NCBI GenBank assembly: GCA_045133795.1
Contig: JBGUUT010000069.1
Location: 1-20,554, forward strand
Reading direction: 5' to 3'
Source of the DNA: RGIG8597 sp045133795
Lineage (GTDB): Bacteria; Spirochaetota; GWE2-31-10
DNA length: 20,554 nt
The notes under the pieces were generated by a model. It was not told the origin of the DNA, ran no database searches, and saw only the letters and a program-made list of their open reading frames with translations. Below are positions 7,242 through 15,242 of this stretch, piece after piece. The number at the start of each line of letters is the position of its first letter. Within the stretch, counting starts at the first letter, position 1. The translations under genes were made by a program, and so were the position numbers.

Positions 7242-9374
7242 ATGGCAAAAGAAAAAAATCAGAAACATGAAACCACACCAAAGAAATACACGCTGGTTAT
7301 TGTTGAGTCTCCGGCAAAAGCCAAAACAATAAATAAATATTTAGGTTCTGAATATAAAGTTACGGCTTCAATGGGACACATTATCGATTTACCTAAATCC
7401 AGAATAGGAATTGATATAGATAACAATTTCAAACCGGAATATATTACCGTTCGCGGAAAAGGTAAAATTCTGACTGATTTAAAAAAGTTTGCTGCAAATG
7501 CAAAAACCGTCCTTCTGGCAAGTGATAACGACCGAGAAGGAGAAGCCATTGCATTTCACATTTACGACGCATTAAACAAACGATTTCCGGAATTGCCTAT
7601 TAAAAGAATCGTATTTAATGAAATTACCAAAAATGCCATTATTGCCTCTGTAAAAGCCCCTCAAAATATTGATGTTGCAAAAGTTGAAGCTCAAGAAGCA
7701 CGTAGAATATTGGACAGATTAATCGGTTATAAAATTTCTCCGATTCTCTGGGTAAAAGTTAAAAACGGCTTATCTGCCGGCCGTGTACAATCAGTTGCAC
7801 TGAAAGCAATTTGTCAACGTGAAGAAGAAATACAAAATTTCATACCTCAAGAATATTGGACATTCAACGCAATATTTGAGAAAGAAAAGAAAGAACTCGC
7901 AGCCGAGCTAATTAAAATTAACGATGAAAAACCTACAATTCGTAATAACGAAGAAGTTGAAAATATAAAAAAAGAGCTTGAACAGGGAAATTTTATTGTC
8001 ACAGATATCAACAAAAGTACCAAAGCTCTAAATCCGCAACCGCCTTTTATTACCTCAAAACTCCAGCAAGTTGCAGCAAATCGTCTTAATTTTTCATCTA
8101 AAAAAACTATGAGTATTGCTCAACAACTTTATGAAGGTATTGATATCGGTCGTGAAACAGTCGGATTAATTACTTACATGAGAACAGATTCGACAAGAAT
8201 ATCCGAAGTAGGACTTGCAGAAGCAAGAGAATATATTTCCAAAAACTTTCCTCCGGAATATCTTCCGGAAAGTCCGGTTCTTTATACCAAGAAAACAGGT
8301 GCTCAGGATGCACACGAAGCTATCCGTCCTACTTCCGTAAACAGAACTCCGGAGAGTATGAAAAAATACCTTAATGCAGAACAATTTAAGCTTTATTCTA
8401 TTATTTGGGAAAGATTTGTTGCTTCACAAATGAAACCTGCTGAATATTTATCTGAATCTATAAATATACAAAACGGAAAATATACTTTCCGTATTACAAG
8501 TTCAAAAATGACTTTTAAAGGTTTTAATGTCTGTTTAGATTTCTTGAAATCAAAAGAAGCAAAAAGTATAAAAATTCCTGCATTAAAGGAAAACGAGGAA
8601 TTACAAAAAAAAGATTTAATTGCGGAACAACATTTTACACAACCGCAACCTCGTTTTACCGATGCTTCAATTATCAAATTTCTTGAAGAAAACGGAATCG
8701 GACGACCGTCAACATACGCTCCGATTATTTCAACCTTATTAGACAGATATTATGTTGTAAAAAAGGCAAAGCAAATAACGCCGACACAATTAGGAAAACT
8801 TGTAAATGACATAATTGTCACTTCATTTTCTAATATAGTAAATATTGATTTCACCGCAAAATTAGAAAATCAATTGGATGAAATCGCAAACGGAAAATTC
8901 AATCATCAAATAATGCTTCATGATTTTTATGAACCTTTCAAATTAAGCTTAGAAGAAGCATCGAAAAATCTTGAAGACCATAAAAAAGTTTTCGATGAAG
9001 AAACCGATGAAATCTGCGATAAATGTAATTCCAAAATGGTAAAAAAATTGGGGAAATACGGTTTCTTCCTTGCGTGTACAAACTTTCCGGATTGCCGAAA
9101 TGCAAAAACAATTCCTCTTGCCAATTGTCCGGTAGACGGATGTAACGGAAAAATCATTCCGAGAAAAAAAGGTCCGAGAGGTAAAGAATTTTACGGTTGT
9201 ACAAACTATCCGGAATGTGACTTTGTTGTATGGAGTAAACCTTTAGAACAAAAATGTCCTAAATGCGGTAAATTCTTAATTGAGAAAAATGACAAAGTTC
9301 ACGGTAATTATAAAGTTTGTGTCGATGAAAAAGATTGCGGCTATAAATTATTAGAAGAATATTCTAATGAATAA
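7242..9374 (+). CDS. topA: DNA topoisomerase I (type IA)
   Basis: Relaxes negatively supercoiled DNA through a transient 5'-phosphotyrosine strand break. The TOPRIM domain begins with VIVESPAKAKTINKYLG and holds the acidic metal motif SDNDREGEAIAFH. The active-site tyrosine is Tyr312 in GLITYMRTDS, and the later DAHEAIRPT and GIGRPSTYAP motifs are intact. The C-terminus (about 590-710) has three four-cysteine zinc-ribbon repeats: CDKCNSK with CTNFPDC, CPVDGCNGK with CTNYPEC, and CPKCGKF with CVDEKDC. The length of 710 residues is typical. AGAGGA lies 5 nt before the ATG. The last 8 nt overlap the recombinase gene, so the two are translationally linked. Confidence 0.98.
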   Translation: MAKEKNQKHETTPKKYTLVIVESPAKAKTINKYLGSEYKVTASMGHIIDLPKSRIGIDIDNNFKPEYITVRGKGKILTDLKKFAANAKTVLLASDNDREGEAIAFHIYDALNKRFPELPIKRIVFNEITKNAIIASVKAPQNIDVAKVEAQEARRILDRLIGYKISPILWVKVKNGLSAGRVQSVALKAICQREEEIQNFIPQEYWTFNAIFEKEKKELAAELIKINDEKPTIRNNEEVENIKKELEQGNFIVTDINKSTKALNPQPPFITSKLQQVAANRLNFSSKKTMSIAQQLYEGIDIGRETVGLITYMRTDSTRISEVGLAEAREYISKNFPPEYLPESPVLYTKKTGAQDAHEAIRPTSVNRTPESMKKYLNAEQFKLYSIIWERFVASQMKPAEYLSESINIQNGKYTFRITSSKMTFKGFNVCLDFLKSKEAKSIKIPALKENEELQKKDLIAEQHFTQPQPRFTDASIIKFLEENGIGRPSTYAPIISTLLDRYYVVKKAKQITPTQLGKLVNDIIVTSFSNIVNIDFTAKLENQLDEIANGKFNHQIMLHDFYEPFKLSLEEASKNLEDHKKVFDEETDEICDKCNSKMVKKLGKYGFFLACTNFPDCRNAKTIPLANCPVDGCNGKIIPRKKGPRGKEFYGCTNYPECDFVVWSKPLEQKCPKCGKFLIEKNDKVHGNYKVCVDEKDCGYKLLEEYSNE

Positions 9375-10251
9375 AAAAGAATTATTGGAACCTTTTATAA
9401 CATACTTACAAGCTCAAAAAGGTTTATCTGAAAAATCTGTAACTGCGTACGTACGAGATGTAAGTATGTTTCTTGATTTTCTACAAGCGGAAAACCTTTC
9501 CGTTGAAAAACTGGAACGCTCCAATATTCGAGCTTTTTTAGCTGAATGCAACCATAAAAAATTAAGTAAAACATCAATTAATCGCATTTTGTCCGGTATA
9601 AAAAGTTATATCCGTTTTCTATGTCGAAACGGTTACAAGGATACTGCCGGGATTTTAGAAATCGAATCGCAAAAAAAACCGGAATATTTACCTTCATTCT
9701 TATTTGAAAAAGAAATTAAAGAATTAGCTGATTTTGAATGTACAACAAGCCAAGATTACAGAGATAAACTGATAATAGAATTGCTTTTTGCCACCGGTTT
9801 ACGTGTAGCCGAGCTTGTATCAATAAATCTTTCAGATATCTCTTTAAAAATGCGTGAAATTCGTATTACCGGAAAAGGAAATAAAGAACGTATTGTTTTG
9901 TTTCACAAACAATGTGAAAAGACATTAAATGATTATCTTTCCGTAAGAAGTGACTTTAAACCGTCATCAACAGAAAGTGCACTTCTTTTAAATAACAGAG
10001 GAACAAGATTAAGCGACAGAAGTATCAGAAATATTTTAAACCAACGCTTAATCACTACGGCAATTCATAAAAATATTTCACCACACACTTTACGCCATTC
10101 TTTTGCCACTTATTTACTGCAAAACGGAGCGGATATTAAAACAGTTCAAACACTTTTGGGACATTCTAATCTTTCTACAACTCAAATATATACACACTTG
10201 ACCTTAGAAGAACTCAAAGACGTACACAAGACATTTCATCCCCACGGATAA
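9367..10251 (+). CDS. xerC: Xer-type tyrosine recombinase (XerC/XerD family)
   Basis: Site-specific recombinase of 294 residues, the normal size for XerC/XerD proteins that resolve chromosome dimers at dif. The SAM-like N-terminal DNA-binding domain covers about 1-90. The catalytic domain carries the full set: Arg146 (ATGLRVAEL), Lys170 (TGKGNKERI), His240 and Arg243 (HTLRHSFATYLL), His266 (LLGHSNLSTTQ) and the nucleophile Tyr275 (IYTHL). The ATG overlaps the topA stop region by 8 nt. Sitting in a conserved housekeeping order with topA and hslVU, it is more likely the cellular Xer than a phage or integron integrase. Whether it is XerC, XerD or a sole XerH-like enzyme cannot be decided from one copy. 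Confidence 0.92.
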   Translation: MNKKELLEPFITYLQAQKGLSEKSVTAYVRDVSMFLDFLQAENLSVEKLERSNIRAFLAECNHKKLSKTSINRILSGIKSYIRFLCRNGYKDTAGILEIESQKKPEYLPSFLFEKEIKELADFECTTSQDYRDKLIIELLFATGLRVAELVSINLSDISLKMREIRITGKGNKERIVLFHKQCEKTLNDYLSVRSDFKPSSTESALLLNNRGTRLSDRSIRNILNQRLITTAIHKNISPHTLRHSFATYLLQNGADIKTVQTLLGHSNLSTTQIYTHLTLEELKDVHKTFHPHG

Positions 10252-10365
10252 AAAAGACAGAAATAGTTTTACTTTGTTAAACTTTTTTATTAGATTAAAT
10301 CCGATTATCACGAAATTATTTTTTTTAATACATACAATTATAAAAATTCCTACAAGGAGAATCTT

Positions 10366-10908
10366 ATGGATAAACAAAAATGGAGATCAACAACCGTATG
10401 TGCTGTACGAAGAAACGGTGAAATTGCCATGGCAGCCGACGGGCAAGTAACTCTCGGTAATACGGTAATGAAAGGTAATGCTAAAAAAATTCGTCGTATC
10501 TACAATAACAGTATCCTTATCGGATTTGCCGGAAGTACTGCCGATGCATTCAATTTATTTGATAAATTTGAAAGCAAAGTAAATGAATACAGAGGCGATA
10601 TAGTACGAGCTTCCGTAGAATTAGCAAAAGAATGGCGTACAGATAAAATGTTACGTAAATTAGAAGCAATGCTATTAATTGCAGATAAAAAAACTATCTT
10701 AATTGTTTCCGGAAGCGGCGACGTAGTAGAACCGGATTGTGATGTTACCGCAATCGGAAGCGGCGGAAATTACGCTTTATCTGCTGCAAAAGCTTACCTG
10801 GACGCTTCAGACCTTTCTGCAAGAGAAATTGCCGAACGAGCTTTACAAATAGCGTCTGACATTTGTATATATACAAACAAATCCATTATGGTAGAGGAAG
10901 TAAAATGA
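10366..10908 (+). CDS. hslV: ATP-dependent protease proteolytic subunit HslV (ClpQ)
   Basis: Threonine peptidase that forms a double hexamer and works with the HslU ATPase in the cytoplasm. Family motifs are clear: TTVCAVRRNGEIAMAADGQ, TLGNTVMKGNAKKIRR, GFAGSTADAFNLF and a C-terminal CIYTNKSI. The mature enzyme normally starts at the first threonine of TTV. Here that residue is Thr9, so the product carries an 8-residue extension (MDKQKWRS) that must be removed if catalysis uses the usual N-terminal threonine. AAGGAG lies about 6 nt before the ATG. The gene overlaps hslU by 4 nt (ATGA). It follows xer after 114 bp that contain no strong terminator. Confidence 0.97.
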   Translation: MDKQKWRSTTVCAVRRNGEIAMAADGQVTLGNTVMKGNAKKIRRIYNNSILIGFAGSTADAFNLFDKFESKVNEYRGDIVRASVELAKEWRTDKMLRKLEAMLLIADKKTILIVSGSGDVVEPDCDVTAIGSGGNYALSAAKAYLDASDLSAREIAERALQIASDICIYTNKSIMVEEVK

Positions 10909-12254
10909 CTTTAATTGAAGATAAAAACGCATTGACACCAAAAGTTATAGTTACGGAACTTGATAAATATGTAATCGGTCAAAACGATGCAAAAAAAGCT
11001 GTTGCAATTGCATTACGTAACAGATACAGAAGAAAAATGGTTCCGGATGAATTACGTGAAGAAATTGCTCCGAAAAATATAATCATGATTGGGCCTACTG
11101 GTGTAGGAAAAACAGAACTTGCACGTCGCCTTGCAAAATTATGTAATGCACCTTTTGTAAAAGTAGAAGCGACAAAATATACCGAAGTCGGTTATGTCGG
11201 TCGTGACGTAGAAAGTATTATCAGAGATTTACTTACATGCTCTATAAACCTTGTAAAAAAAGAAATGCGTTCATCAGTATTAGATGAAGCACAATTAAGA
11301 GCAGAAAACCAATTGCTGAAATCTCTTTTACCGGGTTCTGACTCTAAAGAATTTGCAGAAAATGAAGACCGTAAATCTACAAAAGAAAAGTTTCGTGAAT
11401 TATTAAGAGCCGGTGAACTTGATGATAAAGAAGTTGAAATTACGGTAATGTCAAATGCTTCACCGGCAGTAGAAATGTTCTCCGGTGCCGGATTTGAAGG
11501 CATGGGAATAAACCTTGCCGACCTAAGCGGAATGTTTGGCGGACAAAAGCAAAAAAGAAAAAAAGTTTCAGTTAAAACAGCAAAAGAACTTCTATTAAAT
11601 GAAGAAATCGAAAAACTTCTTGATATGGACAAAGTCGTTGATGAAGCAATCAGACGTACAGAAAATGACGGAATTGTTTTTATCGATGAAATTGATAAAA
11701 TTGCAATAAAATCTAAGAATTCCAGCGGTGCCGAAGTTTCAAGAGACGGAGTACAGCGTGATTTATTGCCGATAGTAGAAGGTTCTCAAATAAATACAAA
11801 ATACGGTCCGGTAAAAACTGACCATATTTTATTTATTGCCTCCGGAGCATTCCACATGAGTAAACCGGCAGATTTAATTCCTGAATTACAGGGACGTTTC
11901 CCGATTCGTGTAGAATTAAAAAGTCTTACAAAAGATGATTTTATCGAAATTCTTACTAAACCTAAGAATGCCTTGTTATTGCAATATACGGAATTGTTAA
12001 AAACAGAAGGAGTGGAACTTTCTTTCAATGACGAAGCTATTGCCGAAATTGCAGAATATGCATTCAATGTTAATGAAAACATGGAAAACATCGGAGCCAG
12101 ACGTCTACATACAATCATTGAAAAGTTGATTGAAGACATAAGCTTTAATGCCCCGGAACTTTCAGGACAAAAAATTGTTATTGATAAAGAAACGGTGAAT
12201 AAAACATTGAAAGTAATCGTAGAAAACAACGACCTTTCAAAATACATTCTCTAA
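10905..12254 (+). CDS. hslU: ATP-dependent protease ATPase subunit HslU (ClpY)
   Basis: AAA+ unfoldase that recognises proteins and threads them into HslV. Walker A is GPTGVGKT (63-70), the pore loop GYVG (96-99), Walker B FIDEID (Asp261/Glu262), followed by the arginine-finger region ELQGRFPIRVEL and sensor-2 motif GARRLHTIIEKL. The inserted I-domain lies at about 110-240. The C-terminus LSKYIL is the type that docks into HslV. I start at the ATG at 10905, which forms an ATGA overlap with the hslV stop and has AGAGGA 6 nt upstream. Translation upstream to a TTG at 10863 would only read hslV out of frame. Length 449 residues, normal. A strong terminator follows. Confidence 0.98.
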   Translation: MTLIEDKNALTPKVIVTELDKYVIGQNDAKKAVAIALRNRYRRKMVPDELREEIAPKNIIMIGPTGVGKTELARRLAKLCNAPFVKVEATKYTEVGYVGRDVESIIRDLLTCSINLVKKEMRSSVLDEAQLRAENQLLKSLLPGSDSKEFAENEDRKSTKEKFRELLRAGELDDKEVEITVMSNASPAVEMFSGAGFEGMGINLADLSGMFGGQKQKRKKVSVKTAKELLLNEEIEKLLDMDKVVDEAIRRTENDGIVFIDEIDKIAIKSKNSSGAEVSRDGVQRDLLPIVEGSQINTKYGPVKTDHILFIASGAFHMSKPADLIPELQGRFPIRVELKSLTKDDFIEILTKPKNALLLQYTELLKTEGVELSFNDEAIAEIAEYAFNVNENMENIGARRLHTIIEKLIEDISFNAPELSGQKIVIDKETVNKTLKVIVENNDLSKYIL

Positions 12255-12270
12255 TTTTTTTTAATACTGC

Positions 12271-12315
12271 AAAAGCCCGATATCCGAATTCTCGGAAGAT
12301 ATCGGGCTTTTTTAT
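12271..12315 (+). terminator. Rho-independent terminator of the topA-xer-hslVU block
   Basis: A perfect 14-bp stem AAAAGCCCGATATC (12271-12284) with 12298-12311, followed by a T-run. The loop contains a second small CCGA/TCGG stem. Confidence 0.93.
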
Positions 12316-12434
12316 GTATTTCTCATTTCATTAAAAAAAATATATTTAAAAGTAATTGCATATATTTTCTAATTGTTATAAATCGGCATATAAATCTTTA
12401 TTGTATTTTATAAGTTTTCAGGCGGGGAAAAATT

Positions 12435-14795
12435 ATGGATGAAATCAAAGCAAATACACCTACAAAATATTTAAAGAATATTTGGTATTTTTTATTTGCA
12501 GCCTTTTGTATATGCTGGTTTATTTTACCTTTAGGATGCGGACCTTATCCGCAACTTGTAGAAGGACAACTGGAAATTTTATATCCGTTCTCGTTACCTT
12601 TTAATGCAAGAAAATACTTTCATATTTACTTTTTACGTTATTCTTTATTTTCTGCGTATCTGATTCCTATTACGGCAATTTTATTTTTAATCGCCGTTTT
12701 TTTAGATTCTTTCAGAAAAAAAAGAACACTCCTTTTATTAGCCGCAACAACTGTTTCCGTTATGTTGTATTGCAGCATTATATGTTTTCTTAATTCTGCC
12801 AATACTTTAAATTGGTTTTTGGAATTCCCTATTCCGGCAATATTCACAAATGCCACTGCTGTTATTATCCACATTGCATTAAGTATTTGCATAATCAGAA
12901 ATATTCGCGGCAGCAATCCGGAATATAAAATTTACCGAGATTTCAGAGAATCATACAATACTGCATTAAAAGAACAACGTCGCAAAAACAGCATGGAAAA
13001 AGCCAAAGAAAAAGAACGTTCAAAATCTCTGGTTTTAGATAATACAAAACGCAATACAAGCATTTTACGACAAAAAGAGCTCAATGAAGAAAATAAACGC
13101 CTACGCCACAGAACACATCTGCGAGCAAAAGTTATTGCTTTATTTTTGAGTGTAATATTATGTATTCTGTTTTTATTAGGGTTCGGACTTTTATCTCGAT
13201 ATCATCAATTAATGATGGAATCTATAGGCGATGCGGGACGTACACAAGCCGAACAAGCTGCAGCTGTATATCGTTCCGGCGGCGGAAGTAATCAACCTGT
13301 ATTAGACTTTTTTGAATCACAGGAACAAACAAACAAAAGAACTTACTTCCCTTTTGTCAGAATAGATATTTTTTCAGAAATTCGCCCTGTTATTTTTACA
13401 AAAGATATTTCTTCAACTACGGTTTTTCCGAGTTATCGTTTGTCTTACACTACTGCCAGAGTATCAACAATTCCGCAAGATGAAAAAATATTATCTCCCG
13501 AAAATGCCAGAAAATATTTTGACCATTATAAACGTGAAAGCGGTTCTACTCCGGTATTTAATAAAGAAAACGGAACGTGTAAATATATTTGCCCGGTAAC
13601 AATGACCGATACCAGCGGACGTGAACGCTTCAGAGGATTTTCAGTTGTTACATATCGTGAAGATGTACTTATGCGACCGTATTTTCAAACACAAGTTACC
13701 GTATTTACGTTAATGGCTATATTTTTATACCTGTCAATTATCTTGGCATTTTTAGTTGCCGACTACATTGTAATTCCGTTATTAATTTTACGAATGAATG
13801 TTCGCAACACTTCTGAATCATTATCAAAAATGATTTCCGGAAAAGACTCCAGAATCAGCCCGGAAAGTCTTACATTTGAAGATTCCATCAAAACAAAAGA
13901 CGAGATTCGAGATTTATCAAAAGAAATTGGTAATATGGTTTCAATAATTCGCGGTATCGTTCCGTACATCTCAGTATCTACTTTACGAAATGCAGAAAAA
14001 AACTCTCAGGCTGCCCGTTCTACAACCAGAGAATTAACTTTCTTATTTACTGATATCCGAGGTTTTACGACCTTATGCGAAGGTTTAAATCCAAAAGATG
14101 TTGTATCTGTTTTAAATCATTATCTGGATTTGGAAACGCAAATTATTTTAAACAACAATGGCGATATTGATAAATTTGTAGGAGACGAAATGATGGCGTT
14201 CTTCTCCGGCCCGAAAAAAGAACAAAATGCCTGCCGTGCAGCAATGCAAATTCGCGAAGTTATGATACAAGAGCGAGAAAAACGCCTGAAAGAAGGAAAA
14301 CCTGTAATCTCAATAGGAATCGGTATTAATACCGGTAAAGTCGTATTCGGTTCTGTCGGTGCAAAAAACAGAATGGATTTTACTTCCATCGGTGATACGG
14401 TAAATCTTGCCGCACGTCTTGAAGGTGCAAATAAAGCGTATGGTTCAAAATCCATTATAAGCGAAGCCGTTTACAGCAGATTAAACGATACTTTCATATG
14501 TCGTGAACTCGATTTTATAACTGTCAAAGGTAAAACAGAACCTGTAAGAATTTATGAAATTCTGCAAGAAAAAGATAAAGCTGCTGCAAAATTGATGATT
14601 TTGAAAGAAGAATTTGAAAAGGGACTTGCATTCTACAGAAAACAAAAATGGGATAATGCTGAAGCTCATTTTCAAATTTGCGTAAACGAATTCGATGACG
14701 AACCGGCTCGCATTTTCTTAGAACGAATTAAACACTTCCGCCAAAATCCGTTACCGCAAAAATGGGACGGTGTTTTCAGAATGACGGTAAAATAG
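12435..14795 (+). CDS. Membrane class III adenylate cyclase with HAMP domain
   Basis: Predicted to make cAMP from ATP at the inner membrane. Four N-terminal helices (about 16-34, 62-90, 97-118, 128-155) precede a charged coiled coil (about 165-230). A fifth helix (232-256), an extracytoplasmic sensing region (about 258-418), a sixth helix (420-450) and a HAMP linker follow. The cyclase domain (about 520-690) has both metal aspartates (Asp540 in FTDIRGFT, Asp584 in GDEMMAFF), base-selecting Lys580 and Thr650, and transition-state Asn657 and Arg661 (VNLAARLE). The Lys/Thr pair marks subclass IIIb and argues for ATP rather than GTP. The C-terminal 90 residues are helical and may be TPR-like. The upstream ribosome site (GGCGGGG) is odd. 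No cAMP receptor gene is nearby. Confidence 0.9.
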   Translation: MDEIKANTPTKYLKNIWYFLFAAFCICWFILPLGCGPYPQLVEGQLEILYPFSLPFNARKYFHIYFLRYSLFSAYLIPITAILFLIAVFLDSFRKKRTLLLLAATTVSVMLYCSIICFLNSANTLNWFLEFPIPAIFTNATAVIIHIALSICIIRNIRGSNPEYKIYRDFRESYNTALKEQRRKNSMEKAKEKERSKSLVLDNTKRNTSILRQKELNEENKRLRHRTHLRAKVIALFLSVILCILFLLGFGLLSRYHQLMMESIGDAGRTQAEQAAAVYRSGGGSNQPVLDFFESQEQTNKRTYFPFVRIDIFSEIRPVIFTKDISSTTVFPSYRLSYTTARVSTIPQDEKILSPENARKYFDHYKRESGSTPVFNKENGTCKYICPVTMTDTSGRERFRGFSVVTYREDVLMRPYFQTQVTVFTLMAIFLYLSIILAFLVADYIVIPLLILRMNVRNTSESLSKMISGKDSRISPESLTFEDSIKTKDEIRDLSKEIGNMVSIIRGIVPYISVSTLRNAEKNSQAARSTTRELTFLFTDIRGFTTLCEGLNPKDVVSVLNHYLDLETQIILNNNGDIDKFVGDEMMAFFSGPKKEQNACRAAMQIREVMIQEREKRLKEGKPVISIGIGINTGKVVFGSVGAKNRMDFTSIGDTVNLAARLEGANKAYGSKSIISEAVYSRLNDTFICRELDFITVKGKTEPVRIYEILQEKDKAAAKLMILKEEFEKGLAFYRKQKWDNAEAHFQICVNEFDDEPARIFLERIKHFRQNPLPQKWDGVFRMTVK

Positions 14796-14840
14796 TTTTA
14801 CAAACCTTTGTAAACTTAGACTTGAAAGCTAAATTAAACT

Positions 14841-14885
14841 AATGGACAGACCTAAATACCGAAATGAAATTAAGGACTGTCCATT
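14841..14885. repeat. Inverted repeat downstream of the adenylate cyclase
   Basis: AATGGACAG (14841-14849) pairs with CTGTCCATT (14877-14885) across a 27-nt loop. Just before it, TTTACAA and TTGTAAA (14797-14814) make a smaller hairpin directly after the stop codon. Neither has a T-run, so neither is a convincing terminator, and cyclase transcripts may continue into the palindrome array. I see no gene between 14796 and 15242. Confidence 0.55.
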
Positions 14886-14912
14886 ATTCTTCCCCGGTAA
14901 ATAATCATTTCA

Positions 14913-15199
14913 ATGCACAAAGGGTGTGCATTTTTACAATGTAACAGTGTTGTACATTTTTATAATGCACAAGGGTTGTGCATTACGATGTACAAGGGTT
15001 GTACATCACGATGTAACAGTGTGGTGCATCACGATGTACAAGGGTGTTACATCACGATGTAACAAGGTGGTGCATTATCCCGATGTAACAGTGTTGTACA
15101 TCACGATGTAACAGGGTGTTGCATCGGCAATGTAACAAGGTGGTGCAAAGCAAAATGCACAAGGGTTGTGCAATTTTGCAATGTATAAGGGTTGTGCAT
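14913..15199 (+). repeat. Array of 12 tandem 19-nt near-palindromes (hairpin array)
   Basis: Units start at 14913, 14939, 14965, 14988, 15011, 15034, 15057, 15083, 15106, 15130, 15155 and 15181. All are 19 nt and in the same orientation, with 4-7 nt spacers, most often CACG or a T-rich 7-mer. Perfect examples are ATGCACAAGGGTTGTGCAT (14965) and ATGTACAAGGGTTGTACAT (14988): 8-bp stems around GGG. Other units mix three left arms (ATGCACAA, ATGTACAA, ATGTAACA) with several right arms, so some pair fully and some have one or two mismatches. Unit 11 extends to a 13-bp stem with one bulge (15150-15179). The changing frame and spacing exclude a coding repeat. Lies between convergent genes. Confidence 0.95.
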
Positions 15200-15205
15200 T
15201 ATTTC

Positions 15206-15229
15206 AAAAAAAGGCGGAATAATCCGCCC
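15206..15229 (-). terminator. Rho-independent terminator of the BspA-like gene
   Basis: On the minus strand GGCGGA-TTAT-TCCGCC (15228-15213) is followed by seven T residues. It lies 14 nt after the stop of the leucine-rich lipoprotein gene. On the plus strand the T-tail is poor, so it would be weak for rightward transcripts leaving the palindrome array. Confidence 0.85.
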
Positions 15230-15242
15230 TTTATAAAATAAA

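Noticed and set aside
10262..10290. Terminator between xer and hslV
   Set aside because: AGTTTTA and TAAACT pair with a bulge and only A-T pairs at the core; not distinguishable from AT-rich background.
10863..10904. Upstream TTG start for hslU
   Set aside because: It reads the end of hslV out of frame; the ATG at 10905 has a good ribosome site and matches the family N-terminus.
14926..15111. Small coding ORF through the palindrome array
   Set aside because: The 23-26 nt period shifts the frame at each unit, there is no ribosome site, and the reading is cysteine/valine-rich noise from repeated TGT and GTG.
14913..15199. CRISPR array
   Set aside because: Spacers are only 4-7 nt and several are identical (CACG), repeats vary, and no cas gene is in the window.
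14913..15199. CsrA/RsmA-type sponge RNA
   Set aside because: Hairpin loops are GGG, GTG or AGG rather than the GGA motif on the plus strand, and CCC-like on the minus strand.
14913..15199. Integron attC sites, suggested by a nearby tyrosine recombinase
   Set aside because: Units are far shorter than attC sites, carry no gene cassettes, and the Xer gene lies in a housekeeping cluster about 4.7 kb away.
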